Part shown: positions 35,236 to 44,479 of the stretch, one piece after another
How the letters are laid out: the number at the start of each line of letters is the position of its first letter
Position numbering within the stretch: position 1 is the stretch's first letter
DNA from: Mesorhizobium japonicum MAFF 303099
Lineage (GTDB): Bacteria; Pseudomonadota; Alphaproteobacteria; Rhizobiales; Rhizobiaceae
Direction of reading: 5' to 3'
Assembly (NCBI RefSeq): GCF_000009625.1
Contig: NC_002682.1
Coordinates: forward strand, 144,316-208,315
DNA: 64,000 nt
Position numbers and translations under genes: made by a program
The notes under the pieces: generated by a model
What the model was told of the DNA's origin: nothing
Seen by the model: only the letters and a program-made list of their open reading frames with translations
Database searches by the model: none

Positions 35236-38178
35236 TCACCTGCCGCTCGTCAGGAAGGCGCTCTCTATCAGGGGGCGGTTGTGACTGAGGTGGGGCTCAA
35301 CGAGCATGTCCAGATGTCCCCCGACGATTGGCACCACGTTAAGACCGGCAAAGAATTTGCTCCAGCCAAGATCTGATGGAAAGCCGGTGCGCGGGCACCG
35401 AAACAAGGTGGCGATTATTGGCAGCGCGGTTTTCGGTTGCCCGAGCCACTGGCCGAACGCGCGCATCCGCAGGATTTCCTCGAGTTCGAGACGCAGGATG
35501 AATCGTATTCTGGCCAGGGACTTCCATTTCAATCGATCAATGCCGCGAGCGAGCAAGGCTTCGGCACCCAGATTGGCAAATATTTTCGCCAGCGCCCGTA
35601 GCATCATGCGATCAACGGTCACTCTGTGGGTCCGAATGCGCTGTGCAGTGCGGGCAAGAGTTTCACGGACGCTGTGTTGCCCAGGTCCGATATTGGTGTC
35701 CAGGATTCCCAGGAACGTGACCGATCGACCCGCGGCGACAAGCTTGCTGGCAACATCGAAAGCGACGCCGCCGCCAAGCGAATAGCCGATGAGCTTCACA
35801 TTGCCTTCAGGCTGGACCTGGCTGATCTGGGCGACAACGGCATCGACCATCCGGGCCATCGGCCCCTGTCCGCTCAACAGGTCGTTCAGATCTTCGTAGC
35901 GCGCCGCAACAACCCGGGCGACATTGCCCATCTCCACCCCGAAGGCCGCGAGGCTTGGCCCGTAGCCGATAGATCCCGGCACAATGAACAAAACGGGACG
36001 CGGATCGGAGGCTTCAACAAGCGGACCTCTCGCTGTTTCATCGATCGATGCCGCCCTGACGATGTCGGCAAAACTCATGTCGACGGTGAACGCGTCCAAA
36101 CTGAGGTCCCGGCCAAGGGCCGTCTCAAGTTCCATCACAAGTTGCAGCAGCTTCAGCGAGTCGCCGCCGGCTTCATCCCAGCGGCTGCTTCCCGCTCCCT
36201 TGCCCTGGAGTATCCTTTCCCAAACGGTCCCGACCGTCTCTTCGACGGCAAGGGAACCCGCTGGCAGCCGGGCGCTCGGAGCGTCCTGGCTTCCTTTTCG
36301 TTCACGCAGCGCGCGATCCAGCTCCCGCAATCTGATTCCATCGACCTTCCCGCCCTGGAGTCGTGGGATTTCGGCAAGACCATGCAGTCGTGTCGGATGG
36401 ACGGCGGCGGGCAGCGCTTGTCTGACCAAGTCGCGCAATTCGGGGATGAGATCCCTGCCTGCGTCTTCAGCTGGAACGACAAAGGCCACCAGTTCATTCG
36501 TGTCCGATACAACCGCGACGGCATCCTGCACGCGGGGAGCGCGCCGCAAAACAAGTTCCAGCTCGGCCGGCTCGACGCGCCGCCCGTTGATCTTTATCTG
36601 ACGCCCTTTGCGTCCAACGATCCACATCAGACCGGCATCGTCCACTTTGACCAGGTCGCCTGTTGCGAAGACGCGAGTCCGCGGGGCGGACAGGCTCGCC
36701 GGAAGAGGAACATGTCTCCCGCCATCCCAATATCCAAGGGCGGTGTATCTGCTCCTGATCAGCAACTCGCCCTCTAATCCTGGAGCAGCCTCGCATCCGT
36801 TCTCGTCAACGACAGCGAACTCAATGCCAGGCAGGATGAAGCCGACCGGCACGGTTGCACCTTGTTCCCGATAATGTCTTGGCAGGAACCACTGAGCTCC
36901 TGTGGTCTCGGTCGACAGGTAGCTTATCTGGATGAAGCAGGATTCTGGAACAGCGTTGCGGAGGAGGTCGATGTCGGACCAGAGGACTCTTTCTCCTCCA
37001 ACACGAACAATCCGCAGCGAAGAAAACGCGTCGGGCGCAGAGTTGTTCAGCAATACGCGCAGCAAGGTCGGTACGATATAGGCGACGGTGACTTTCCATT
37101 TCTGGAAATGCTCGCGAGTACTGCGAATGCCTGCCCTTTCGACGTCCAACAGGTATAACGTGGCACCGCAGAGCATCGGGGTCATCATTTCGCGGCATCC
37201 CGCGATGGTTGCAGGCCCGGTCAGCGGCATGAATACATCATCAGAACCGATATGGCCGGCATTGACGTATTGTTGAACGCGCTGGAGGAGCGCGCGCTGG
37301 CTATTTACAACCCCCTTCGGTGTTCCGGTGCTGCCCGATGTGTAGAGAACGATTGCCGGCGAATCGACGGACGTACCCGATGACACAAGGGGGGATTTGT
37401 CGGGTGCCGTTTCGGTGACGCCTTGAGACGGATCGATCCATTGCAGCGGTACGGCATCCGGCCAGCCGTCTGGTTGGCCTGTCCCGGCCCTCACGATTGC
37501 CTTCAGGCGTGCGCCCGTCGCGATGGCGGCAAGGCGTGGCAAAGGATCCCTGGGATTGAGTGGCACCGCGGGTCTGCCGGCATGCATGGCGGCAAGCATG
37601 GCCACCGGGTGCCAGATCGCGTTGCCGAGAAGAAGTCCGACAGCCTCGCCGGGTGAAACCGCATCGGCGATCACGCGGGCGAGGTTCTGGACAGCATGCA
37701 ACAATGTCAAGAAAGTCAGCGATGTCATGCCATCACTAAGTGCGATCTTGTCCGGATGCTTTTGGACAACCCGCTGCAGATGCTCGAACGCCGGCGCATC
37801 TGAAAAACTGTCGCTCATTCTTTCAAAAGGATGGCTTGTCGGACCGTCCTTATCAAGGGCGCGCGCTGATGGCTGTCTCCACGTCGAATGGTCCCGATCG
37901 CTATTCCAGGCGATCGCCACGTCCTGTTCTCTCCCTTCACCCGGAATGGATGGCAAGGCATGGGCAGGCGAGCCTTCAGAGCGCCGATGCTCAAACGCTT
38001 CCAAAACGGCCCCCATCTTGCTGACCAGCTTTTGCGTGTCGTACGGGACCGCATCGGCCGCTGCATCGTTAGAATGAATGATGACCGTACTATCCTGGCG
38101 CGACCGTCCAACCGTGCCCGTTTCCAAATGGCTGATGCGTGACAACGTCACAAACCGAACGACGTTCACGCTAGGCAA
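35236..38178 (-). CDS. One-module nonribosomal peptide synthetase (adenylation - carrier - thioesterase)
   Basis: About 980 aa. A domain: A3 LYTSGSTGTPKGV (about residues 279-291), A5 YLSTETTG, A7 FATGDLV, A8 GRKGRQIKINGRRVEPAELE and the A10 lysine in LQGGKVDG (residue 611). Carrier: GGDSL with the pantetheine Ser near 674. Thioesterase: GYSLGG with Ser near 800 and a late His (VGGHLDM). There is no condensation domain. It would activate one amino or carboxylic acid, tether it to the carrier and release or transfer it. It overlaps the end of an FkbM methyltransferase gene and lies beside a flippase and glycosyltransferase; modification of a glycan is plausible. The first 110 residues have no known domain. 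Confidence 0.8.
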   Translation of the reverse strand: MPSVNVVRFVTLSRISHLETGTVGRSRQDSTVIIHSNDAAADAVPYDTQKLVSKMGAVLEAFEHRRSEGSPAHALPSIPGEGREQDVAIAWNSDRDHSTWRQPSARALDKDGPTSHPFERMSDSFSDAPAFEHLQRVVQKHPDKIALSDGMTSLTFLTLLHAVQNLARVIADAVSPGEAVGLLLGNAIWHPVAMLAAMHAGRPAVPLNPRDPLPRLAAIATGARLKAIVRAGTGQPDGWPDAVPLQWIDPSQGVTETAPDKSPLVSSGTSVDSPAIVLYTSGSTGTPKGVVNSQRALLQRVQQYVNAGHIGSDDVFMPLTGPATIAGCREMMTPMLCGATLYLLDVERAGIRSTREHFQKWKVTVAYIVPTLLRVLLNNSAPDAFSSLRIVRVGGERVLWSDIDLLRNAVPESCFIQISYLSTETTGAQWFLPRHYREQGATVPVGFILPGIEFAVVDENGCEAAPGLEGELLIRSRYTALGYWDGGRHVPLPASLSAPRTRVFATGDLVKVDDAGLMWIVGRKGRQIKINGRRVEPAELELVLRRAPRVQDAVAVVSDTNELVAFVVPAEDAGRDLIPELRDLVRQALPAAVHPTRLHGLAEIPRLQGGKVDGIRLRELDRALRERKGSQDAPSARLPAGSLAVEETVGTVWERILQGKGAGSSRWDEAGGDSLKLLQLVMELETALGRDLSLDAFTVDMSFADIVRAASIDETARGPLVEASDPRPVLFIVPGSIGYGPSLAAFGVEMGNVARVVAARYEDLNDLLSGQGPMARMVDAVVAQISQVQPEGNVKLIGYSLGGGVAFDVASKLVAAGRSVTFLGILDTNIGPGQHSVRETLARTAQRIRTHRVTVDRMMLRALAKIFANLGAEALLARGIDRLKWKSLARIRFILRLELEEILRMRAFGQWLGQPKTALPIIATLFRCPRTGFPSDLGWSKFFAGLNVVPIVGGHLDMLVEPHLSHNRPLIESAFLTSGR

Positions 38179-39065
38179 AAACCGGTCCGGGCGAGCGCGT
38201 CCGGCAGGTCGGACCCGCGAACAGCAATCAAATTCTCAGTAAGTGGGCCTGCCGCTTGCACCGAAACCCGCTCCAATCGTTTCCCCCTGACATGGAACAG
38301 CTCGAATCCCCCCTCGCTCAGGCGATCGTATAGCTCTACCCGCGAACTGCCGGCTCGCCGCAAATTGGGCTCGGAATCTTCAATGTAAAGACATCGGCAG
38401 TTGTGGAGTGTTTGCGCGGCGCCCCGGAGAAGGTCGCACTCAAATCCCTCAACATCGACTTTCAGCAAATCCACGGGCCGTTCGCCGATGATGGAATCCA
38501 GGGTAGCGACCGGAACACGTAGTGCAGAGCCGTTTCGCGGCGAGGCTGCATAGGCGAAGTTCATGTCGTCGCTACGAAAATTGGTAAAGAACAGCTCGCC
38601 GCATTCACTGCCCACGGCGACATTGTGGATCTCGATGGGCAAACCATTGAGGCGGACGTTGCCACGCAGGAAATTGCAGGTGCGCGGGTGCGCTTCGATA
38701 GCGATGGTTCGTCCGGACGACGTAACACGCCGCGCGGCCACGAGGCTGAGCTGGCCCACATTTGCACCCACGTCGACAAAGGTTTCGCCCGGCCGAAGGT
38801 ATCCTGCCACGAAATCAGCGTCTTCGGAACGAAAATTCCTGTCCCGCCAGAGTCCTGCGGAGATCGCGCTGGGATAAAAGCGCATCCTGTAGCCTGCGGG
38901 GAAACTGAAAGTAATCAAGCGACACAATCCGGTCACCCACAGCGCGCGAGACAGCACAAACCTGAATTTGTCAGGCTCTTCGCGGAGGCGGTCGCCAAAA
39001 TGGCGGAGCTTGCGCACCACATCTTCTCCATTGTGCGATTGTGGGCCAACGCTGGATATGGCCAA
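38166..39065 (-). CDS. FkbM-family SAM-dependent methyltransferase
   Basis: 299 aa. SAM-binding motif TFVDVGANVGQLSLVAAR, then AIEAHPRTCNFLRGNVRLNG, VDLLKVDVEGFECDLLRGA and CLYIEDSEPNLRRAG, the FkbM signature. These enzymes commonly O-methylate sugars or hydroxy acids in exopolysaccharides and secondary metabolites. It is first in the minus-strand operon with the NRPS gene, which it overlaps by 13 bases. A 257-base divergent region separates it from the flippase gene. Confidence 0.85.
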   Translation of the reverse strand: MAISSVGPQSHNGEDVVRKLRHFGDRLREEPDKFRFVLSRALWVTGLCRLITFSFPAGYRMRFYPSAISAGLWRDRNFRSEDADFVAGYLRPGETFVDVGANVGQLSLVAARRVTSSGRTIAIEAHPRTCNFLRGNVRLNGLPIEIHNVAVGSECGELFFTNFRSDDMNFAYAASPRNGSALRVPVATLDSIIGERPVDLLKVDVEGFECDLLRGAAQTLHNCRCLYIEDSEPNLRRAGSSRVELYDRLSEGGFELFHVRGKRLERVSVQAAGPLTENLIAVRGSDLPDALARTGFCLA

Positions 39066-39322
39066 CGTCAGTCACAATTAATCAAGACTATGGCCCAAGC
39101 TGATTGGGTGTCGGGAGAAGCCACGCAATATTGTCTCCACCTTTGTCGCGCCCGGAGGTAGTTCCTCTCTGGATCAAGTTTTCGGGACATATGAACGAAA
39201 ACCTCTGTAGTACTGAAGCTTCCCGATCTGGTCGACATCATACGAATGAATGATTGTGAGGCCCGGAACCGATTATAAGAATCTGAAAAAGCGAAAGGTC
39301 GTTTGCATAGGCGCGATCGCAC

Positions 39323-40672
39323 ATGTCCAGAAACGATTTTCCGACGCCTGGGACGTTCACTATGATCGCGAAAGTAATGGCCGGCGCAACGCCAAGCCCG
39401 ATCCGCACCATTATTCGCGTTGCGGGGGGCGTCTCGGCCATGGCGATCATTGGCCAGTTCACTCTGGTCGCTGCCATCCCTCTGCTGGCTCGACTTTATT
39501 CGCCAGCCGATTTCGGTATTTTCACAATCTATCTGTCGATCGTAAATATCCTCGGCTCCATCGCGGCGCTTCGTTTCGAATCCTCGATCTACGTCGTTGA
39601 GAACAAGGTTCGAGGGCAGGTGGCGTTCAAACTCGTTCTCTTGGCTGTCTTCGTCACGTCGGTTACGACCTTGGCGGCTGGATATCTGCTGTTGCGCGTC
39701 GCGCCGGGGCGGCTCAGCCATCTTGTCTGGCTCGTTCCAATCGGGATGGCCGGCGCGGCCATCGCCGAAGCCATGAGCTGCTGGAGCCTGCGCTTTGGTT
39801 ACGTACGCGACTTCGCCATTGGACGCGTGATCCAACCGGCGACCATGGCATTTCTGCAATTGATCTTTGGCGTCGCCCAACTCGGAGGTGAGGCGATGGC
39901 CTATGCACATATCCTCAGCCAGGCAGTGCTCATATTAGTAATCGGCACCCGCATCCTGAGTTGGGAGGATGCGTCTGGCATCGTCCGAGCCCCGTGGCTG
40001 ACCGTAGTCGCTGCGGCCAGACGAGAATACAAGTTTCCTTTGTTCGACCTTCCCGCAGCCCTCGCGGGCTTCACAATCATCAACCTTCCCGCAATTCTCA
40101 TTGGATCGCTGTTTGGTGCCAGTTTCGCGGGATTTTTCGGAGTCGCCGCGCGCTTCGTGACCGCGCCAATCGCGTTGATCGCAAATCCCCTCGGCAATGT
40201 TTTTGTTGCTATAGCGAATGAAGGGCGTAACGACCGGAGTCTGCTCGGCACCGCCCGCGGCCTGCTGATTCTCGCGGCCGGCGTGATTGCCCTACCAATA
40301 TTGGGGCTTGGCCTTGCCGCCCCTTATTTTGTCGTTCCACTTTTGGGCGAGCCTTGGATGGTCGCGGGACAGATTATGAGCGCTCTCGCGTGCATGGGGG
40401 CGGCGCAGGCACTGGCGACACCGCTTCAAATGGTCCCGACCATCCTGCGGCGACAGGAGGTGCGGCTTCTGGTTGAGGTGGCCCGGACGTTGCTTATGTT
40501 TGGACCGCTCGCGGTCGGTGTTCACGCCGGCTGGCAACCGTTGCACGTGATTTATCTGATGGCAGCCGGCGGTGCGGTCGGATTTGCTTTGAGCGCGGCC
40601 GCCTCTCTCCTTCTCTTAACTCGCGACGCGCAATCGGATGGAGTGTGCACAACAACAGAGCTGGTTGAATGA
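39323..40672 (+). CDS. Polysaccharide flippase (Wzx/MATE-MOP type)
   Basis: 449 aa with about twelve hydrophobic segments. It starts MSRNDFPTPGTFTMIAKVMAG, then IIRVAGGVSAMAIIGQFTLVAAIPLLARLYSPADFGIFTIYLSIVNILGSIAALRFESSIYV, the recognisable N-terminus of oligosaccharide flippases. It would move a lipid-linked glycan to the periplasmic side. A second ATG at 39362 is an alternative. It overlaps the next gene by four bases (ATGA), implying co-translation. Confidence 0.85.
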   Translation: MSRNDFPTPGTFTMIAKVMAGATPSPIRTIIRVAGGVSAMAIIGQFTLVAAIPLLARLYSPADFGIFTIYLSIVNILGSIAALRFESSIYVVENKVRGQVAFKLVLLAVFVTSVTTLAAGYLLLRVAPGRLSHLVWLVPIGMAGAAIAEAMSCWSLRFGYVRDFAIGRVIQPATMAFLQLIFGVAQLGGEAMAYAHILSQAVLILVIGTRILSWEDASGIVRAPWLTVVAAARREYKFPLFDLPAALAGFTIINLPAILIGSLFGASFAGFFGVAARFVTAPIALIANPLGNVFVAIANEGRNDRSLLGTARGLLILAAGVIALPILGLGLAAPYFVVPLLGEPWMVAGQIMSALACMGAAQALATPLQMVPTILRRQEVRLLVEVARTLLMFGPLAVGVHAGWQPLHVIYLMAAGGAVGFALSAAASLLLLTRDAQSDGVCTTTELVE

Positions 40673-41688
40673 GGGAGAACAGCACGAAGCCACCGCAGCC
40701 GCACATATCCGAACCCGCCGATGTTGCGGAAAGCCGTTTCATTTCGGTAGCCATTCCGACTTTCCGTCGGCCGGACACAATTCGTCGGGCCATCGATAGC
40801 GTCTTGCATCAGGACTTTTCGAACTGGGAGCTGATCGTCAGCGACGATGAGGGGCCAGACGGACAGACATGGGCCATGTTGACTGACTACGCGCGGGCAG
40901 ACCCTCGCATCCGCATTGTCGAAAACCGTCGGGGTCGGGGACAAGTGGAAAATACCAATAACGTCATGCTGGCCTGCCGTGGAAGCTGGATCAAGTTGTT
41001 GCATGACGACGATTGGCTGGCGCCAAAAGCGCTGGGGACATTTGCACAGGTGGCTCAACAGTATCCCTCTGCAGCATTCATAACCTGCGCCACAAATAGA
41101 GTCGAAGATGACCGAGTAAAACTCCGTTCGGCTCGTCCCGGTAAGAAGCACGTCACAGTCTGTTCGAGTCAGCAAACCTTGAAGGATCTTTATTTGGTCC
41201 GCACGACGCGCTCATTTGGGATTATCCCATCATCGTTGTTGGTCAACAGCATCGTTGTTCAAAACGGCTGCCTTATGCGGACATACAAGTCTATCACAGC
41301 CGGGGTAGATCAACTATTCTTCATCGATCTTGCCCGCCACGGAGACATGGTTATGATTGAAGATGGCTTAATCTTCTACGATGCGACGAACCATTCGAGC
41401 GTCACTGCTTCTACAACCTTTGATGACGTTGACCGGGAAACCATTGATCTCAAGCATCTGACTTGGAGCCTGATTGAGGATAAGCACGAGCTTCCGGATC
41501 CGGAGACGATAGCGGGCGCCCTGCAGGTTGCTCGTCTGCGGAGTCGATTCCGCCACCAGCCTTGGGGCTCGACGATCCGCCACGCATTGCAAATTTTTCA
41601 TCCATCGGTCACGAAAGCGGTGAACCAAGACATCTTTGCCCGCGTCCAGGCAGTCTTACGACGTCGGCTTCGACGGACAAATTGGTGA
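40669..41688 (+). CDS. Family 2 glycosyltransferase
   Basis: 339 aa, GT-A fold: ISVAIPTFRRPDTIRRAIDSVLHQDFSNWELIVSDDEGPDG (nucleotide-sugar binding), then IKLLHDDDWL, where DDD is the metal-binding DXD motif. A GT2 enzyme that adds a sugar to the lipid-linked glycan. Overlaps the flippase gene. Confidence 0.85.
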   Translation: MRENSTKPPQPHISEPADVAESRFISVAIPTFRRPDTIRRAIDSVLHQDFSNWELIVSDDEGPDGQTWAMLTDYARADPRIRIVENRRGRGQVENTNNVMLACRGSWIKLLHDDDWLAPKALGTFAQVAQQYPSAAFITCATNRVEDDRVKLRSARPGKKHVTVCSSQQTLKDLYLVRTTRSFGIIPSSLLVNSIVVQNGCLMRTYKSITAGVDQLFFIDLARHGDMVMIEDGLIFYDATNHSSVTASTTFDDVDRETIDLKHLTWSLIEDKHELPDPETIAGALQVARLRSRFRHQPWGSTIRHALQIFHPSVTKAVNQDIFARVQAVLRRRLRRTNW

Positions 41689-41904
41689 ATGCTGCGGCCA
41701 TGCATCCCCCGGCACGCACTCTGCGAGCAGGACACCTAGTGCGTCGTCCGTTCAGGAGATAGCGCTTGCGTCCCGGCGAAACATGGTCTTGAAGCTCGTC
41801 GCGCCCGTTACCAGACCCGATATGAAAAAAGCAGGCTCATTCGCCAGGGATGAGATCCAACGGCAATTAGATCGATCAGCCGGCTACTCTCTTCTTGAAA
41901 GGAA

Positions 41905-42285
41905 ATCTGTCGACGAAATCCGGAGGTCGCGGACACGGCAACTGCTGCCGCCTTTGGTTGTGGGTGTTTTCCTGATCGTCCCTTCGCAAATATACTTATC
42001 CCAGTTCAACGCTTTTCCGGACGTGTCATACTGGGAGTTCCGGGAGGCTTCGTGATCTCCGGCCTTCGCCTGGAACACATGTGGTTCTTCGCCTATCTTT
42101 GGAGTTATGTCTTCGTGTGGTCCATCACATGGCCACGGCTTCAGCGATATTGGCCGGGAATATCCTGCGCTTTTGCGTCTTCCCTCAAAGGAGCAACCCT
42201 GTTCGTGGCTCCGATCGTGTTCCTTTCAATCCTTGGACTCTGGATCTACCCAATCGTTGGGGAGACCTCGGTCATCACAAACGAC
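41905..42285 (+). pseudogene. Acyltransferase-3 family remnant
   Basis: One frame reads RRSRTRQLLPPLVVGVFLIV then PSQIYLSQF, matching the RLLxPxLFGxLVxVPPQVY helix of acyltransferase-3 proteins. From 42052, in another frame, comes LRLEHMWFFAYLWSYVFVWS, matching the HLWFLxYLLxY helix. A frameshift at about 42050 splits them; neither end is complete (the N-terminal histidine box is missing and the 3' end runs into a duplicated gene). Acylation of the glycan is therefore probably lost. Confidence 0.65.
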
Positions 42286-42290
42286 CCCCT

Positions 42291-42782
42291 ATGGACACAT
42301 CCTCTATCGTTGGGCGCGGGGAGGGGATTGAGGCCGACCTTGACTATCTCGATGTCCGGACGGCGGAGCAAGGCGAGGCCGAAAAGGCCGATGCCTTGTT
42401 GGCTGAGCTTGCGGCGACGCCTGCGCAATCCTTGGCGGGCGTCGTTGCCAAACTTGCGGTCATCCTTCGGGAGGCGAGCGACAACACCGACCTTTGCGAA
42501 TTTCCGCTGCCGCACCTCCGCTCGGCCTTGGCCGATCTGCATCGTCTCACGCATGAAGCGGCAAGCGATCAGCCTGCCTGGTGGCCCGCCGGCGATCAGT
42601 CGATCGGATCACTGTTCGAGCAGCCTGCATCTTCTTTCGCCGCATGGCGCGCTTTCAGCGCGTGGAGCCAAGGCGATGAGGGCGCCTATCGAGCCTGGGC
42701 GGACACATTCAAACACTGCAAGGCGCGAGCCAATAGGCAGCGCACACTTCTAGGGCGATCCTCGCTCGAACGGTCTTGTTAA
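42291..42782 (+). pseudogene. 5'-truncated copy of the 45288-45905 gene
   Basis: From 42315 the sequence matches 45481 onward (YLDVRTAEQGEAEKADALLA, LAVILREASDNTDLCEFPLP, SIGSLFEQPASSFAAWRAFS). The first 65 codons of the intact gene are missing, replaced by the acyltransferase relic. A one-base deletion in the last codons (TTCAAACACTG versus TTCAAGACACTG) changes the C-terminus. Whether it is translated from ATG 42291 is unclear. Confidence 0.65.
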
Positions 42783-42948
42783 GCGGATCGGTCTCCCTGC
42801 TCCGCGATTTTAGAACAGGGTAGTCGTCCGTTCCCGGCATAGCACGCTTGCCCCTCGCCTGACCGACGGGCTTTCGGGAAAGTGGAACCGATTACCGATG
42901 AGCAGCTTCTCTGTCGGAGTGTGTGAGAATCGGACACAGGAGTTGAAC

Positions 42949-43050
42949 ATGGGAAGCACATCGGACAGGATCAAAGGTAACGCCAACGAAGTTGCCGCAG
43001 CAAGCCCGCGGCGACGCGGGCTTTTCCTTGGAAAAGCGCCATGCGGATAA
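42949..43050 (+). pseudogene. CsbD-family remnant with internal deletion
   Basis: MGSTSDRIKGNANEVA is the N-terminus of CsbD-like stress proteins (about 65 aa). After the 16th codon the frame continues straight into a terminator-like hairpin (AAGCCCGC/GCGGGCTT, 43002-43023) and ends at 43050, so the body of the gene has been removed. CAGGAG precedes the ATG. Confidence 0.65.
43002..43025 (+). terminator. Intrinsic terminator
   Basis: AAGCCCGC-ggcgac-GCGGGCTT followed by TT. Eight-pair stem, probably the original terminator of the csbD-like gene now fused to its 5' end. Confidence 0.6.
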
Positions 43051-43130
43051 TAGCAGCATCAGTGGTTTTCGCGTTGCTGGCAGGACTCGCCCACGCTCAA
43101 ACCTCCGACGACCCAGCCGTCACCGCTTGA
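43041..43130 (+). CDS. Very small secreted peptide
   Basis: 29 aa: a signal peptide (MRIIAASVVFALLAGLAHA) and a short tail QTSDDPAVTA. Ribosome site not obvious. Could equally be a fragment of a larger secreted protein. Confidence 0.35.
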   Translation: MRIIAASVVFALLAGLAHAQTSDDPAVTA

Positions 43131-43185
43131 GGATCAATCAAGACGAGTGAAATCTATTGGCAAGCCCAGAACGGAGGTTGTTGTG

Positions 43186-43962
43186 ATGGGCGGTTCTCAT
43201 GGTGATGTGTTGACCGAGCGGTCATTCGAGGGGAGCGCTTATAGCGATTACCGATCGAGCCATCAAAAGCCAGGCTACGGCACCGATTACGCCGAAACCT
43301 TCCGTTCCGGCTACTATGCTGCCTTGTGGTCGCGGATCGAACGCCCCCTGGTGGAAGGCATTCTCAGCCCTCTTGGCGGGCCGGGTCGCAGCTGCCTCGA
43401 CTTCGCGTGCGGCACGGGCCGCGTCGCAGCTGTTGCAGGCCCATTGTTCGGTGAGGTCGTTGGCGTCGACGTGTCTCGATCCATGCTTGCTTGCGCGCGG
43501 GTTCCGGGCAACGTCAAGCTGGTGGAAGCCGATCTGACGGTTGCCCCCCTTTCCAGAAGATTCGACGTGGTTACAGCTTTTCGATTCTTCTTGAACGCTG
43601 AAGACACTCTTAAGCGGGACGCACTGTCGGCCATTCATGAGCATTTGAACGACGGTGGGTTGCTGGTTTCGAACGTCCACATGAACGCAACCTCGCCGAT
43701 GGGGCTGGCCTGCCGCTTTCTCAACCGATTTCAGGGGCGCGTGGTTCGCAGTACGTTGAGCATCCACGCATATCGCCAGATGCTCGTCTCCAACGGGTTT
43801 GTCGTCGAAAGTGTCATCGGCTATGGGTTTTTGCCGCGACCCGGGTGGCTGCTACCAAGGCTCTGCGAAACGCTGGTCGGGCCTGTTGAGACGATATGCA
43901 GGAGAGCTGGCGTCCCAGGACGCTTTGCTCAGAATTTCTTAGTGGTTGCCAGAAAACAATAG
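43186..43962 (+). CDS. Class I SAM-dependent methyltransferase
   Basis: About 258 aa. Motif I LDFACGTGRVAAVAGPLF, motif II VVGVDVSRSMLACA, then VEADLTVAP and FDVVTAFRFFLNAED; a methyltransferase_11/25-type fold. The ATG 43186 has GGAGG about nine bases upstream; an in-frame GTG at 43147 would add 13 residues. Soluble. Substrate unknown; the hydrophobic ending (IGYGFLPRPGWLLPRLCETLVG) suggests an isoprenoid- or lipid-like substrate. Confidence 0.8.
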   Translation: MGGSHGDVLTERSFEGSAYSDYRSSHQKPGYGTDYAETFRSGYYAALWSRIERPLVEGILSPLGGPGRSCLDFACGTGRVAAVAGPLFGEVVGVDVSRSMLACARVPGNVKLVEADLTVAPLSRRFDVVTAFRFFLNAEDTLKRDALSAIHEHLNDGGLLVSNVHMNATSPMGLACRFLNRFQGRVVRSTLSIHAYRQMLVSNGFVVESVIGYGFLPRPGWLLPRLCETLVGPVETICRRAGVPGRFAQNFLVVARKQ

Positions 43963-44005
43963 CCGGCCGGTCGGAACCGACGACCGCTCGCGAGCTTAAG
44001 GCTCG

Positions 44006-44233
44006 ATGAGCACGCGCGGCATAAACTTCCTCCACGAGTGGATGTCAAAAAACGTCCCCGAGACGGCCGGCGCCGATATCATCTCGGTTGCCGATTTGAC
44101 GCAAAAGCTATTCGCGGACGCCAAGGCAGCAGGCATCGGCAGCACCGAGATCGAGGAAGATACCGGCAGCGCCTATGAGGCGATCCTCGACGCGATCGTT
44201 TGTCAGGCCCCTCGGGTTGGCGGGATGACATGA
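44006..44233 (+). CDS. DUF768-family protein
   Basis: 75 aa, begins MSTRGINFLHEWMSKNVPET then DIISVADLTQKLFADAKAAG, matching DUF768, a small family that I know mainly from Mesorhizobium, usually in multiple copies. Acidic, cytosolic, function unknown. No clear Shine-Dalgarno. Confidence 0.8.
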   Translation: MSTRGINFLHEWMSKNVPETAGADIISVADLTQKLFADAKAAGIGSTEIEEDTGSAYEAILDAIVCQAPRVGGMT

Positions 44234-44253
44234 GCCGCGTAATATCAAATCGA

Positions 44254-44479
44254 TGGGCAGGGGCCGGACTTTTCAATCACTGATCGATGGCAAGATGACG
44301 GTGATCGCTCATTGCCACCACCCGCCTCTGCAACCATCATCAGGTGCTCGATCTCGCCAAGCTTCGGGACCGGTTCGGGCTGATGCGCCAGCAATGGCAG
44401 ATGACTAAGCTGAAATGCGCCAAGTGCGCGGCGATGCAATACAGCTGCAGCAAAGCCAAAGGTGGATGATCGATGAGCA
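44254..44479 (+). pseudogene. Small zinc-ribbon-like protein remnant
   Basis: The DNA reads MGRGRTFQSLIDGKMTVIAH in one frame, and VLDLAKLRDRFGLMRQQWQM then KLKCAKCAAMQYSCSKAK in others. Together these correspond to a small protein with a CHHxxC...CAKC arrangement found near DUF768 genes in Mesorhizobium as I recall it. Frameshifts disrupt the reading frame. Confidence 0.4.
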
